Shown here: positions 19,043 to 27,970 of the stretch, piece after piece | How positions within the stretch are numbered: the first letter of the stretch is position 1 | How the letters are laid out: each line of letters starts with the position of its first letter | From: Aquitalea palustris | Lineage (GTDB): Bacteria > Pseudomonadota > Gammaproteobacteria > Burkholderiales > Chromobacteriaceae | NCBI RefSeq assembly: GCF_003693445.1 | Contig: NZ_RFAR01000013.1 | Location: 1-58,120, forward strand | Direction: 5' to 3' | DNA: 58,120 nt | Program-made: the position numbers and the translations under genes | Notes under the pieces: generated by a model | The model's input: only the letters and a program-made list of their open reading frames with translations | Database searches by the model: none | Told to the model about the DNA's origin: nothing

Positions 19043-20365
19043 TCAATGGTGCGGCGTCAGCCTGGCCACCAGTTCCTTGAAGCGGTGATAGCTGGTGTCG
19101 TCGATGTCGCGGCCGCTGCGGCCATTGTCGACATAGAACACCCCGGCCAGCCGATGGCCCAGATACAGGCTCATGATGGCGAATTCGCTATCTCCGATAT
19201 GTTCGAAAAAATCATCCTCGTACTTGCGCACCAGCTGGTTGCGCACACTTTCCGGCGCATGGAAGCTTTGCGCCTTGCTGGTGAGCAAGGCCAGAAAGCT
19301 GCCAGGCTCCAGCTCCAGCGGCAGCTTGCGCAGCGCGTGGCCTTCGGCCAGTCCTACCTGATATTTCAGGCGCAGGCTGTGGCTGTCGTGGTCGTAGCGG
19401 TAAAACAGTACCCGCTCGAATTTGAGGTCGTTGGACAGATGGCGGATGGATTCGCGTATACCCTGCTCCAGCTGGTCGGGGCTGGTCAGCACGGCCGCCT
19501 TTTTCAGCTCCGGCCGCTTGTATTCGCCCTCGATCAACAGAATGCAACGTGCCGGGTAGGTATAGGCTGCCGCACGCGGCTGTCGCGCCACCGTCAGACA
19601 GGCTTGCACCACACCCAGATAAACCTGCTGCGGCGTGGCCCCGATCAGCTTGGCGACCAGATCCAGCCCCACATTCCATGATGACCGCCACCAGCCCTGC
19701 TCCAGCGAGTTGGCGGTAGCCATGGCCAGCTTCAGCAACTGTTTGCGCTTTGACGGAGCACCGCTACCCAGCAGATTCAACAATCCCGCCGGCAATGGCA
19801 TGGCCTGGACAAATTGTTCCAGCACCTTGGAATAATCGCTGCCAAAGTGGTCAGCCACTTCCTGCAGCAAAGGCTTGTCTGGCAGCTGGTTGCGGTAGAT
19901 CAGGTAGAGGCAGGCGGGCAGATTATAAATCAACGCGGCAACAAAGCAGTCTTCCACCTTGTGCTCGCCGGAAATCGACAACCATTCCTTGATGATGAGT
20001 GCTGCCACGCGGCTGCGCCCCAGCCAGTCTTCCACCGCATCGACCACTTCGGCATCCAGCTTGTCCGGCACTGCCTGCATGGCACTGAGCTTGCCAAAGC
20101 GATGCACCACCGCTTCCAGCCCCATCAGCATCAGCGTCTGCTCGACCGAAGGAATGGATTCATTACGCTGCAAGGCACGCGAGCCACCCACCACCCGCAG
20201 CAGGTCGAACAGCAGCAGCGGATCGGACAGGCAGAGATTGGCCAGCTCGGTAAAGCTGATCAGATCATTATGACGCGAGCAGGCATCCCTGACCTCGAGC
20301 AAGGTAGCGGGGAGAATCGGCCAGCGCCGTTCGGCGATGGACTGAAACCAGTTAGCGAGATCCAT
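19043..20365 (-). CDS. HDOD domain protein with C-terminal GAF-like region
   Basis: This 440-residue protein begins with an HDOD domain (residues about 10-210). It shows the typical LPATLLEVRDAC, LCLSDPLLLFDLLRVV and LMLMGLEAV segments but none of the HD metal residues, so it is likely a non-catalytic scaffold. The second half looks like a GAF or similar sensor domain (residues about 270-430, DLKFERVLFYRYD, GVFYVDNG). HDOD proteins in other bacteria relate to motility and signalling. Its start overlaps the methyltransferase gene by 14 bases. Confidence 0.82.
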   Translation of the reverse strand: MDLANWFQSIAERRWPILPATLLEVRDACSRHNDLISFTELANLCLSDPLLLFDLLRVVGGSRALQRNESIPSVEQTLMLMGLEAVVHRFGKLSAMQAVPDKLDAEVVDAVEDWLGRSRVAALIIKEWLSISGEHKVEDCFVAALIYNLPACLYLIYRNQLPDKPLLQEVADHFGSDYSKVLEQFVQAMPLPAGLLNLLGSGAPSKRKQLLKLAMATANSLEQGWWRSSWNVGLDLVAKLIGATPQQVYLGVVQACLTVARQPRAAAYTYPARCILLIEGEYKRPELKKAAVLTSPDQLEQGIRESIRHLSNDLKFERVLFYRYDHDSHSLRLKYQVGLAEGHALRKLPLELEPGSFLALLTSKAQSFHAPESVRNQLVRKYEDDFFEHIGDSEFAIMSLYLGHRLAGVFYVDNGRSGRDIDDTSYHRFKELVARLTPHH

Positions 20366-21098
20366 GGGGGTGGCACCAGATCAGCAATTCTTTCTGCAGC
20401 GGTCCGCCAAGCGGAATCCGGCTATCAGGTTGGACATCGGGAACCATGAAGGTATTGCTCACCAGCACGCTGGCTGGTGCGCCTTCTGCCAGAAACTTGC
20501 GCCAGACCCGGGGCATGGGTGCTGGCGACAAAAAGGCATATACCGCGTCATAGTCCCCCCAGTGTTCTTTCCAGAAGCTATGGCAGGCAAAAGCCAGACC
20601 GGCCGGACACCCGGCATGCCACCAGCGCAAGCGCGCCAGCAACCAGCTGCCCCAGGCGTTTTCCAGTGCCAGAATCTGCAGATCGGGCCGTAATGTGGCC
20701 AGCTGCATCGCCAGCCGGCCATCGCCACAGCCAGCCTCCAGCAAACGGGCGCCCTGCGGCAGGTATTGCGCCAGCCGGGCCGCCACTTCCGGTGCAGAGC
20801 GGTACAAGGGCACGCGCTCGGTCAGCGCATTGCGACCCAGCGCCAGTGTCAGCAGCAGGCCCAGCAGATACACCCAGCCGGGCAAACCCTGTTGCTGCAA
20901 TAGCACCACCGCGGGCAGAAAAAGGCCGTGTGCCAGCTTTTGCCAGCCGGCCATACGCCAGACATAGGCCAGTACAACCGCACACAAAGCTTGCAACACC
21001 GACCAGGCCTGCGGCTGCATGGCCGGCGCGATGAAAAACCAGGCCGCCAGCGCTGCCAGCACTTGCACCGTCAGATGGCGCAGCCAGAACCAGCGCAT
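20352..21098 (-). CDS. Membrane-anchored class I SAM methyltransferase
   Basis: The first 100 residues of this 248-residue protein contain three or four hydrophobic segments (VLAALAAWFFIAPAM, SVLQALCAVVLAYV, LPGWVYLLGLLLTLALG). A methyltransferase fold follows, with motif I LLEAGCGDGRLA near residue 120 and an acidic end to beta-2 (LALE). The rest is consistent with the class I fold, including a DAVYAFLSP motif at the expected motif II position. The substrate is unknown. It starts six bases after motB and overlaps the HDOD gene, so it belongs to the mot transcript. Confidence 0.8.
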   Translation of the reverse strand: MRWFWLRHLTVQVLAALAAWFFIAPAMQPQAWSVLQALCAVVLAYVWRMAGWQKLAHGLFLPAVVLLQQQGLPGWVYLLGLLLTLALGRNALTERVPLYRSAPEVAARLAQYLPQGARLLEAGCGDGRLAMQLATLRPDLQILALENAWGSWLLARLRWWHAGCPAGLAFACHSFWKEHWGDYDAVYAFLSPAPMPRVWRKFLAEGAPASVLVSNTFMVPDVQPDSRIPLGGPLQKELLIWCHPHGSR

Positions 21099-21104
21099 GC
21101 CGGT

Positions 21105-22013
21105 TTATTCTGCCTTGGCCGGGGCGGCGGCGTTTTCCGCTGGGCCGATCGGGCCAATCGGCTCCTGACTCAGCGGCGGCTTGACACCGTCGTTCAGAAT
21201 GGCCTGCTCGGCCTCCTGATTCAGCACCACAATGGTAATGCGACGGTTTTCCGGGCTGAATACATTGCTCTTGATCAGCGGGTTGGCTGCGGCCACCCCC
21301 ACCACGCGCATCACCTTGTCTTCCTGCAAGCCACCGGCCACCAGTTCGCGGCGGGCAGTATTGGCACGATCAGCCGACAGCTCCCAGTTGCTGTAACCAG
21401 CCTGGCCATTGCCAAAAGGGGTGGCATCGGTATGCCCGGAGATGCTGATGCGGTTGGGCAACTGGTTGAGCTGTTGCGCCAGTTGCTGCAGCAACTCACG
21501 GGTATGCGGCAGCATGCGCGAGCTACCGGAATCGAACATGGGACGGTTCTGCTCGTCAACGATCTGGATTTTCAGGCCTTCTGGCGTCATTTCCAGCTTC
21601 ATCTGATTCTTGTAATCCTTCAGAACCTGACTTTGCTCCACGCTGGACTGGATTTTTTGCTGCAGCTTGTCCAGCGCCTGCTTTTCCATCACCTTGCGCT
21701 CTTGCTCTTTGGTGCTCTTGTTGACCTGGCCAGCCTTCTTGGTCAGGTCGTTACCGCCACCCTTCACCACCGAAGTGGCATCGCCGGCACCATCGCCACC
21801 GGACATCGCCACCTTGAGCGGGGTCTTGAAGTATTCGGCAATGCCGTTCAGCGTGCCCTGCGATGCCGAACCCAGCAGCCACATCAGCAGGAAGAAAGCC
21901 ATCATTGCCGTCACGAAGTCGGCATAGGCAATCTTCCAGGCACCGCCATGATGGCCGTGCCCGCCTTTTTTGATGCGTTTGACAATAATGGGGCGTTGCG
22001 ATTCGTCAGCCAT
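21105..22013 (-). CDS. motB: Flagellar motor stator protein MotB
   Basis: MotB anchors the proton-driven stator to peptidoglycan. The 302-residue protein has the single TM helix with the proton-carrying aspartate in AYADFVTAMMAFF (near residue 30), a plug/linker region, and a C-terminal OmpA-like domain with ISGHTDATPFG and NWELSADRAN. Lys and Gly-His residues at the N-terminus are typical. It begins 18 bases after motA. Confidence 0.95.
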   Translation of the reverse strand: MADESQRPIIVKRIKKGGHGHHGGAWKIAYADFVTAMMAFFLLMWLLGSASQGTLNGIAEYFKTPLKVAMSGGDGAGDATSVVKGGGNDLTKKAGQVNKSTKEQERKVMEKQALDKLQQKIQSSVEQSQVLKDYKNQMKLEMTPEGLKIQIVDEQNRPMFDSGSSRMLPHTRELLQQLAQQLNQLPNRISISGHTDATPFGNGQAGYSNWELSADRANTARRELVAGGLQEDKVMRVVGVAAANPLIKSNVFSPENRRITIVVLNQEAEQAILNDGVKPPLSQEPIGPIGPAENAAAPAKAE

Positions 22014-22031
22014 GATCCAACCCTGTTACGC

Positions 22032-22889
22032 TTATTTTTTGGCCTGCTTGACGTGGTCTTCCAGTTCCTTGAAGGAAGGACGATCGGTCGAAGTCAGCAC
22101 CTTACGGCCAAATTCCACGGCAACCTGAGGCGCGTAGCCATTCAGGCTGGCCAGCAAAGTTACCTTGATGGTCTGGAATACACGTGTGCCATCACCCAGC
22201 TTGTGTTCCAGAATGGTGGCCAGCGGAGCCACAAAGCCGTAAGCCAGCAAAATACCGAGGAAAGTACCCACCAGCGCGTGGGCAATCAGCATGCCAAGCT
22301 CGGATGGCGGTGCGCCTACCGATTCCATGGTGTGCACCACCCCCATCACGGCGGCCACGATACCGAAAGCCGGCAAGCCATCGGCCAGGCCCTTCACGGC
22401 ACTGATCGGCACTTCACCTTCGTGATGATGGGTTTCGATTTCCACATCCATCAGGTTTTCGATTTCGAAGGCGTTCAGGTTGCCGCCCACCATCAGACGC
22501 AGATAGTCACAAATGAACTCGACCACATGGTGATCATGCAGCACCGCCGGATATTTGGAGAAAACCGGGCTGGCTTCCGGATTTTCCACATCGGCTTCCA
22601 CCGACATCAGACCTTCCTTGCGCACCTTGGACAGGATTTCAAACAGCAAGGTAAACAGTTCCATGTAGAAGGCCTTGTTATACGGCGTCCCCTTGAACAC
22701 CGTCGGCAAGGCCTTGATGGTGGCTTTCATCGGTGCACCGCCATTGGCCACGACAAAAGCACCGATGGCCGCACCGGCAATCATCAGCACTTCCAGCGGC
22801 TGCATCAGCGCCTCCAGATGGCCGCCTGCTGCAACAAAGCCCCCCAGCACGCAGCCGAGAAGAAGAAGGTAGCCGATTCCGACAAACAT
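22032..22889 (-). CDS. motA: Flagellar motor stator protein MotA
   Basis: MotA forms the proton channel with MotB and contacts the rotor through its cytoplasmic loop. The 285-residue product aligns with E. coli MotA from its first residues (MFVGIGYLLLLGCVLGG). It has four TM helices and a conserved late pair: LADGLPAFGIVAAVMGVVHTM and a second with LLAYGFVAPL. The frame continues upstream to 22964. The ATG at 22889 is chosen by homology and by AGGACC eight bases upstream. It heads a six-gene minus-strand run. Confidence 0.95.
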   Translation of the reverse strand: MFVGIGYLLLLGCVLGGFVAAGGHLEALMQPLEVLMIAGAAIGAFVVANGGAPMKATIKALPTVFKGTPYNKAFYMELFTLLFEILSKVRKEGLMSVEADVENPEASPVFSKYPAVLHDHHVVEFICDYLRLMVGGNLNAFEIENLMDVEIETHHHEGEVPISAVKGLADGLPAFGIVAAVMGVVHTMESVGAPPSELGMLIAHALVGTFLGILLAYGFVAPLATILEHKLGDGTRVFQTIKVTLLASLNGYAPQVAVEFGRKVLTSTDRPSFKELEDHVKQAKK

Positions 22890-23155
22890 TAGCTTGGTCC
22901 TGTAATTGTGATTATCGCGACTAGATTCACTGTCACTGCCATTCCGTTCCTGGCATCCCCGCACTGGCCGGCATTGGCGTCAAGCACCTGCATTACCCGG
23001 CCAGACCGGGCCGGCCGGATGGCAGGCCAACACCCTGACAAGGCAACGACAGCCCGAATAATAGCATGGCATTTACAGCTTGCAGTTGACCTGCGCCCTT
23101 CTTTTGTAGCCAGCGCACGCCCAATCTGGCAAGCAAAGCGGTGACAATCAGCAAG
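22890..23155. other. Intergenic region upstream of motA
   Basis: About 265 bases without a supportable gene separate the motA start from the terminator of the spuC gene. The motA promoter must lie here, but neither a clear sigma-28 nor a sigma-70 site could be picked by eye. Confidence 0.3.
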
Positions 23156-23186
23156 AAAAACGGGCCGCCCCATGGGCGACCCGTTT
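23156..23186 (-). terminator. Intrinsic terminator of the spuC gene
   Basis: On the minus strand AACGGGTCGCCC and GGGCGGCCCGTT pair around ATG with one mismatch and run into TTTTT. It lies 28 bases beyond the aminotransferase stop. Confidence 0.85.
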
Positions 23187-23213
23187 GCATCAAGCGCTAG
23201 CCACGCCTACGGC

Positions 23214-24593
23214 TCAGGCCAGACCGCGTTCTTTCAGCTGCTTTTCAAACTCCACCATGCACTTGGCGGCGGTATCCAGCATCTGGTCGATTTCTTCCTT
23301 GCTGATCACCAGCGGCGGTGCGGAGACGATGTGATCGCCGCAGGCACGCATGATCAGGTTGTTCTTGAAGAAAATATCGCGACACAGGGTGCCGATTTCG
23401 CCAAAGTTGGGGAACAGTTCGCGCGTGGCCTTGTTCTTCACCAGGGTGAAAGCCTGGATCAGACCCACGCCACGGACATCGTCCACATGCTCGAACTGGC
23501 CAAACACCTCGCGCCAGCGTTTTTGCATGTACGGGCCAGTGTCGTTCTTCACGCGGTCAACAATGCCTTCGTCACGCAGTGCCTTGACGTTGGCGTGTGC
23601 CACGGCAGCGGCTACCGGGTGGCCGGAGTAGGTAAAGCCGTGATTGAAGTCACCGCCCTCGGCCAGGGTAGTGGCGACCTTGTCATTGACGAATACCGCG
23701 CCAATCGGCTGGTAACCGGACGACAGGCCCTTGGCGGTGGTGAAGATGTCCGGCTTGAAGCCGAATACCTGCTGACCAAACCATTCACCAGTGCGACCAA
23801 AGCCACAGATGACTTCGTCGGCCACCAGCAGGATGTCGTATTTCTGGCAAATGCGCTGGATTTCCGGCCAGTAGGTGGACGGCGGTACGATCACGCCACC
23901 CGCGCCCTGGATCGGCTCACCGACAAAAGCGGCTACCTTGTCGGCACCCACTTCCAGAATCTTGTCTTCCACCCACTTGGCGGCAGCCAGGCCAAACTCT
24001 TCCGGTGTCATGTCCTTGCCGTGCTTGTACCACCACGGCTGCTCGACATGGACGATGCCCGGAATCGGCAGGTCGCCCTGCTCGTGCATGTAAGTCATGC
24101 CGCCCAGGCTGGCACCACCGATAGTGGAACCGTGATAGCCGTTCCAGCGGCCGATCAGGGTTTTCTTGTCTTTCTTGCCTTTTACATCCCAATAGCGGCG
24201 CACCATGCGAATCATGGTGTCAACGGACTCGGAGCCGGAGTTGGTGTAGAAAACGTGCTTGAAGCCTTCGGGGGCCACTTCAGCCAGCAGGTGGGACAAT
24301 TCCACCACGGCCGGATGCGTGGTCTTGAAGAAGGTGTTGTAGTAGGCCAGCTGTTCCATCTGGCGCTTTGCCACTTCCGGCAGATCCTTGCGGCCATAAC
24401 CGATATTCACACACCACAGGCCGGCCATCCCGTCGAGAATCTTGTTCCCTTCGGAGTCGTACAGATAAATGCCATCGGCCTTGGTGATGACGCGCGCACC
24501 CTGCTCGTTCAGCGAGTTGGTGTCCGTAAACGGGTGCAGATGGTGTGCTGCATCCAGTTCGCGCCATTCGGTCGTAGTACGTTGGTTCTGCAT
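23214..24593 (-). CDS. spuC: Putrescine/polyamine:pyruvate aminotransferase (class III)
   Basis: This PLP enzyme of 459 residues resembles Pseudomonas SpuC and other omega-amine:pyruvate aminotransferases. Motifs seen are GLWCVNIGYGR, YYNTFFKTTHP, TNSGSESVDTMIR, the aspartate in LVADEVICGFGRTG and the PLP lysine in TTAKGLSSGYQP. It would move an amino group from putrescine, or perhaps gamma-glutamylputrescine, to pyruvate. It lies downstream of the ligase gene, but a terminator at 24687-24710 separates them, so it may be partly independent. Beta-alanine transaminase activity is also possible. Confidence 0.87.
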   Translation of the reverse strand: MQNQRTTTEWRELDAAHHLHPFTDTNSLNEQGARVITKADGIYLYDSEGNKILDGMAGLWCVNIGYGRKDLPEVAKRQMEQLAYYNTFFKTTHPAVVELSHLLAEVAPEGFKHVFYTNSGSESVDTMIRMVRRYWDVKGKKDKKTLIGRWNGYHGSTIGGASLGGMTYMHEQGDLPIPGIVHVEQPWWYKHGKDMTPEEFGLAAAKWVEDKILEVGADKVAAFVGEPIQGAGGVIVPPSTYWPEIQRICQKYDILLVADEVICGFGRTGEWFGQQVFGFKPDIFTTAKGLSSGYQPIGAVFVNDKVATTLAEGGDFNHGFTYSGHPVAAAVAHANVKALRDEGIVDRVKNDTGPYMQKRWREVFGQFEHVDDVRGVGLIQAFTLVKNKATRELFPNFGEIGTLCRDIFFKNNLIMRACGDHIVSAPPLVISKEEIDQMLDTAAKCMVEFEKQLKERGLA

Positions 24594-24686
24594 AAAAGCT
24601 TCCTCTCTACTATCTCTCCAGCCCCTGCGGGGCTTATTGTTGGGCTGGCCGGAATCGGCCAGCCTCAGGCTGCAACATGGATGTTT

Positions 24687-24710
24687 AAAACAAGGCCCTG
24701 ACGGGCCTTG
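24687..24710 (-). terminator. Terminator between the puuA/spuB-like gene and spuC
   Basis: Read on the minus strand, CAAGGCCC and GGGCCTTG close over GTCA and are followed by TTTTAAAC. Two more hairpins lie nearby, a GGCTGGCC pair at about 24644-24664 and the perfect palindrome GCCCGGCATGCCGGGC at 24748. The 219-base gap is thus highly structured and could limit spuC expression. Confidence 0.7.
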
Positions 24711-24812
24711 CGATCAAGATGCCTGCTGCGACTGCCACTATCCGGACGCCCGGCATGCCGGGCATCCGCCACCGACCCCTGCGGATCGGCAGCACTCACC
24801 TGAAACGTTTTT

Positions 24813-26144
24813 TTATACGTGCAGCAGCAGGAACTTGCGTTCCCACGGGCTGATGACGCGGAAGTATTCGGAGAATTCCTTCTCCTTCATACCCAGATAC
24901 ATCTTCACGAAATGCGGGCCCATGACTTCCGGAATATCCGGGCAGGCGGCCAGACGCTTGAGCGACTCTTCCGCACCATGCGGGAACTGGAAGGGCAGCT
25001 CGTAGGCATCGGTCGACATCGGTTCGCGCGGCTTGATCTTGTTGACGATGCCCAGGTAGCCGCAGGCCAGGGTAGCGGCCATGGCGATATAGGGGTTCAC
25101 GTCCACGCCAGGTACGCGGTTTTCCACGCGACGGGCGGCCGGGGAAGAATGCGGCACGCGCAGGCCGACGGTACGGTTGTCGTAGCCCCACTCCACATTG
25201 GTCGGCGCAGCAGTATACGGGCTGAGGCGACGGAAGGAGTTCACATACGGGGCAAAGAACGGCATCACTTCCGGGATGTAGTGCTGCATGCCACCGATGA
25301 AGTGGAAGAAGATGTCGGACGGGCTGCCATCTTCATTGGTGAACACATTCTTGCCGGTGTTCTTGTCGATCAGGCTCTGGTGCATGTGCATGGCCGAGCC
25401 CGGCTCGTTTTCCATCGGCTTGGCCATGAAGGTGGCGTACATATTGTGACGGAAGGCTGCCTCGCGCACGGTACGCTTGAACAGGAATACCTGGTCGGCC
25501 AGATCCAGCGGGTTGCCATGCAGAAAGTTGATTTCCATCTGGGCGGTGCCGATTTCATGAATCAGCGTGTCCACTTCCAGATTCTGCGCATGGCAGTAGT
25601 CGTAGATGTCCTCGAACAGCGGGTCGAATTCGTTCACCGCATCGATGGAGTAGGAACGACGACCAAACTCGGCACGACCGGTACGGCCGATCGGTGCGGT
25701 CAGCGGAATGTCCGGATCCGGGTTCGGCGACATCAGGTAGAACTCCATTTCCGGAGCCAGTACCGGTTCGAAGCCCAGTTCGTCAAACAGGCCCAATACG
25801 CGCTTGAGCACGCTGCGCGGTGCCACGTCCACCAGCGAGCCATCGGCGCGGTAGCAGTCGTAGATCAGCTGGGCGGTGGGGTCGGCTGCCCAGGGCACAA
25901 AACGCAGCGAGTTCGGATCGGGCGTCAGCACCATGTCCGGGTCAGTCAGGTCCAGCATGCTGTCATCCGGGTAATCGCCGGTGACAGTCTGGATCAGTAC
26001 CGCTTCCGGAAGACGCATTTCCGGGTCGGAGACGAATTTGTCCTTGGGGACGATCTTGCCGCGTGCCACGCCGGTCATGTCCGGTACGATGCACTCGACT
26101 TCCGTGATGCGATGTTCTCGCAGCCAATCATTGATTTGGTTCAT
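24813..26144 (-). CDS. puuA: Gamma-glutamylpolyamine synthetase (glutamine-synthetase-like)
   Basis: This 443-residue enzyme should join glutamate to putrescine or another polyamine at the expense of ATP. It has the glutamine synthetase fold: the beta-grasp start MTGVARGK, the metal/glutamate motif APEMEFYLM, HEIGTAQMEINF, FMAKPMENEPGSAMHMHQSL and the ATP-site NRTVGLRVP. The adenylylated tyrosine region of true GlnA is not present. The ATG at 26144 has AGAGG at good spacing; a second ATG lies at 26162. It follows the hydrolase gene by 53 bases, the order spuA-spuB in Pseudomonas. Confidence 0.88.
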   Translation of the reverse strand: MNQINDWLREHRITEVECIVPDMTGVARGKIVPKDKFVSDPEMRLPEAVLIQTVTGDYPDDSMLDLTDPDMVLTPDPNSLRFVPWAADPTAQLIYDCYRADGSLVDVAPRSVLKRVLGLFDELGFEPVLAPEMEFYLMSPNPDPDIPLTAPIGRTGRAEFGRRSYSIDAVNEFDPLFEDIYDYCHAQNLEVDTLIHEIGTAQMEINFLHGNPLDLADQVFLFKRTVREAAFRHNMYATFMAKPMENEPGSAMHMHQSLIDKNTGKNVFTNEDGSPSDIFFHFIGGMQHYIPEVMPFFAPYVNSFRRLSPYTAAPTNVEWGYDNRTVGLRVPHSSPAARRVENRVPGVDVNPYIAMAATLACGYLGIVNKIKPREPMSTDAYELPFQFPHGAEESLKRLAACPDIPEVMGPHFVKMYLGMKEKEFSEYFRVISPWERKFLLLHV

Positions 26145-26197
26145 GTTTTCCTCTACTTCCATTGTGGCCGGTGTACCGGCTCTGGATGACGTGCGAT

Positions 26198-26953
26198 TCA
26201 GCCCTGACGGCTGGCACGACGCGCGCGGCAAGCGTCACCGAACGCATTGAAAATGGCCATGGACACCGGGTTTTCCCAGTATTTCCATTCAGGATGCCAC
26301 TGCGCGCCGTAGGCAAAGCCCTTGGCATCCCTGACCCGGTATGCTTCCACCAGCCCGTCATCCGCCACGCCTTCCGCCACCAGGCGGTCGGCCAGACGTT
26401 TGATCCCTTGCTGGTGCAGCGAGTTCACCCTGACTTCATCCTGCCCCAGCCAGCTCTTGAGCAGGCTGTCCGGTTGCAGGTGCAGGGCATGTGCCAGACC
26501 ATACATCTCATCCAGATTCTGAGTATCCGGCTCGCGATGATCGCCAAAGCCTTGTTCTTCCTGTACGTGCTGGAAGAGTTCACCGCCCAGTGCAACATTG
26601 ATTTCCTGGAAACCGCGGCAAATACCCAGAAGCGGGATGCCTTCTTGCAGAAGAAGGTCGATGAGCGGCAGCGTGGTTGCATCACGCGCCGGATCATGAA
26701 GTGTTCCCTGGCGGCTGGCTTGGCCGCCATAACGATGAGGCTCGATATTGGATAGTGAGCCGGGCAGCAGCACACCATCCACAAACTTGAGATATTCACG
26801 CAGCGGTGCCGCGCTGCCCAATGAAGGAATCAGCACCGGAATACCACCCACGCCACCTGCGGCAGCTGCAATGTATTTCTCGCCAACCGCATGAAATGGC
26901 AGACCGCCCACCATTTTCACATCACACGGAATGCCGATAATCGGTTGCTGCAT
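26198..26953 (-). CDS. puuD: Gamma-glutamyl-GABA hydrolase (class I GATase-like)
   Basis: This 251-residue peptidase C26 protein releases GABA and glutamate from gamma-glutamyl-GABA at the end of the glutamylated putrescine route. The nucleophile lies in LLGICRGFQEIN (near residue 115), and the His-Glu pair is in GAQWHPEW. An earlier GVLLPG segment is typical. The ATG at 26953 follows GAGG by five bases. It is the first gene of the minus-strand spuA-spuB run and is divergent from the regulator at 27365. Confidence 0.88.
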   Translation of the reverse strand: MQQPIIGIPCDVKMVGGLPFHAVGEKYIAAAAGGVGGIPVLIPSLGSAAPLREYLKFVDGVLLPGSLSNIEPHRYGGQASRQGTLHDPARDATTLPLIDLLLQEGIPLLGICRGFQEINVALGGELFQHVQEEQGFGDHREPDTQNLDEMYGLAHALHLQPDSLLKSWLGQDEVRVNSLHQQGIKRLADRLVAEGVADDGLVEAYRVRDAKGFAYGAQWHPEWKYWENPVSMAIFNAFGDACRARRASRQG

Positions 26954-27364
26954 AAGGACCTCGTTGACTCGATTGGAGAAACCGCACACGCGGTTTCCGA
27001 CAGGTTGCCAGCGACTGCACACCACTGCCTGGCTGCAGCCTGGTACCGCACCTGTCCAGTGTGACTCAAGTCCGGCCGTGCCGGCCACAAGAAACTGAAC
27101 AGAAGAAAGTACCCGTCATGCCGTCCAGCAAACCATGACGGACAGCATGAACGCTATCATCGCACAAACCAAGGTTTGATCAAATATACTGTTGCAGATG
27201 TTTAAAAAAATCCACAACACCCTTGATTCCTGAGGCTGATTCTGGCTATAAACTCCAAAACATGCAAAGAAATTTGATTTTGCAGCGCAACAACAGATGC
27301 AGGATACGATCAAAAACCATATGATGGAACGTCTAAAATTATTAACATAGATGGAAGCAGCCAG
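26954..27364. other. Divergent control region between puuD and the PuuR-type regulator gene
   Basis: This 411-base gap has no supportable gene. From about 27165 it becomes markedly AT-rich. It must hold promoters for both directions and probably the regulator's operators. The best palindrome is listed separately at 27263-27284. Confidence 0.5.
27263..27284. promoter_or_regulatory. Candidate operator (inverted repeat)
   Basis: TGCAAA and TTTGCA arms flank a 10-base spacer. The site lies in the middle of the AT-rich control region, 81 bases before the regulator start. An XRE-cupin dimer would fit such symmetry, but the sequence does not match the E. coli PuuR box, so this is inference. Confidence 0.3.
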
Positions 27365-27910
27365 ATGGATGTAGGCGCACGATTGAGAGTGGTCAGAGAC
27401 CGGTTTGGTCTGTCACAACGCGAACTTGCCAAGCGGGCAGGCGTCACCAACGGCACGATCTCCCTGATCGAGCAGAATCGCGTCAGCCCGTCGATCAGCT
27501 CCTTGAAGAAGGTACTGGAAGGCCTGCCGATGACCTTGGCGGAATTTTTCACTTTTGATGTAGAGCCGCAACAGCCGCGCGTGTTCTACCAGGCAAAAGA
27601 ACTTCCCAATCTGGGCAATGATCAAATCAGGCTGCTGCTGGTCGGCACCGCCCACGAACGGCGTGATATCGCCATTCTGAAAGAGCATTACGAACCGGGT
27701 GCCGACACCGGCCCCGATATGCTGATGCATGAGGGCCAGGAAGGTGGCGTCATCATTGCCGGTTCGATTGAAATCACGGTCAACAACGAAACCCGTATTC
27801 TGGGTCCGGGCGACTCTTACTATTTCGACAGCAAACTGCCGCATCGCTTTCGCAACATCGGCAATGAAATCTGCGAAATGGTCAGCGCCAGCTCGCCGCC
27901 CACATTCTGA
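27365..27910 (+). CDS. PuuR-type transcriptional regulator (XRE HTH plus cupin)
   Basis: This 181-residue protein has an N-terminal helix-turn-helix (RLRVVRDRFGLSQRELAKRAG is the HTH core; VTNGTISLIEQNRVSPSISSL-type recognition helix, residues 5-60) and a C-terminal cupin sensor (residues about 105-178). The cupin shows HEGQEGGVIIAG and GDSYYFDSKLPHRF. E. coli PuuR has the same architecture and represses the puu genes until putrescine binds. The gene lies head to head with puuD and just ahead of puuC, which supports the same role. A weak GGAAG precedes the start. Confidence 0.86.
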   Translation: MDVGARLRVVRDRFGLSQRELAKRAGVTNGTISLIEQNRVSPSISSLKKVLEGLPMTLAEFFTFDVEPQQPRVFYQAKELPNLGNDQIRLLLVGTAHERRDIAILKEHYEPGADTGPDMLMHEGQEGGVIIAGSIEITVNNETRILGPGDSYYFDSKLPHRFRNIGNEICEMVSASSPPTF

Positions 27911-27970
27911 TTGACGGTCGCCAGCAACGAGCAACCGGAATCACCTTACATAAATATCAGGAGAAGACCC

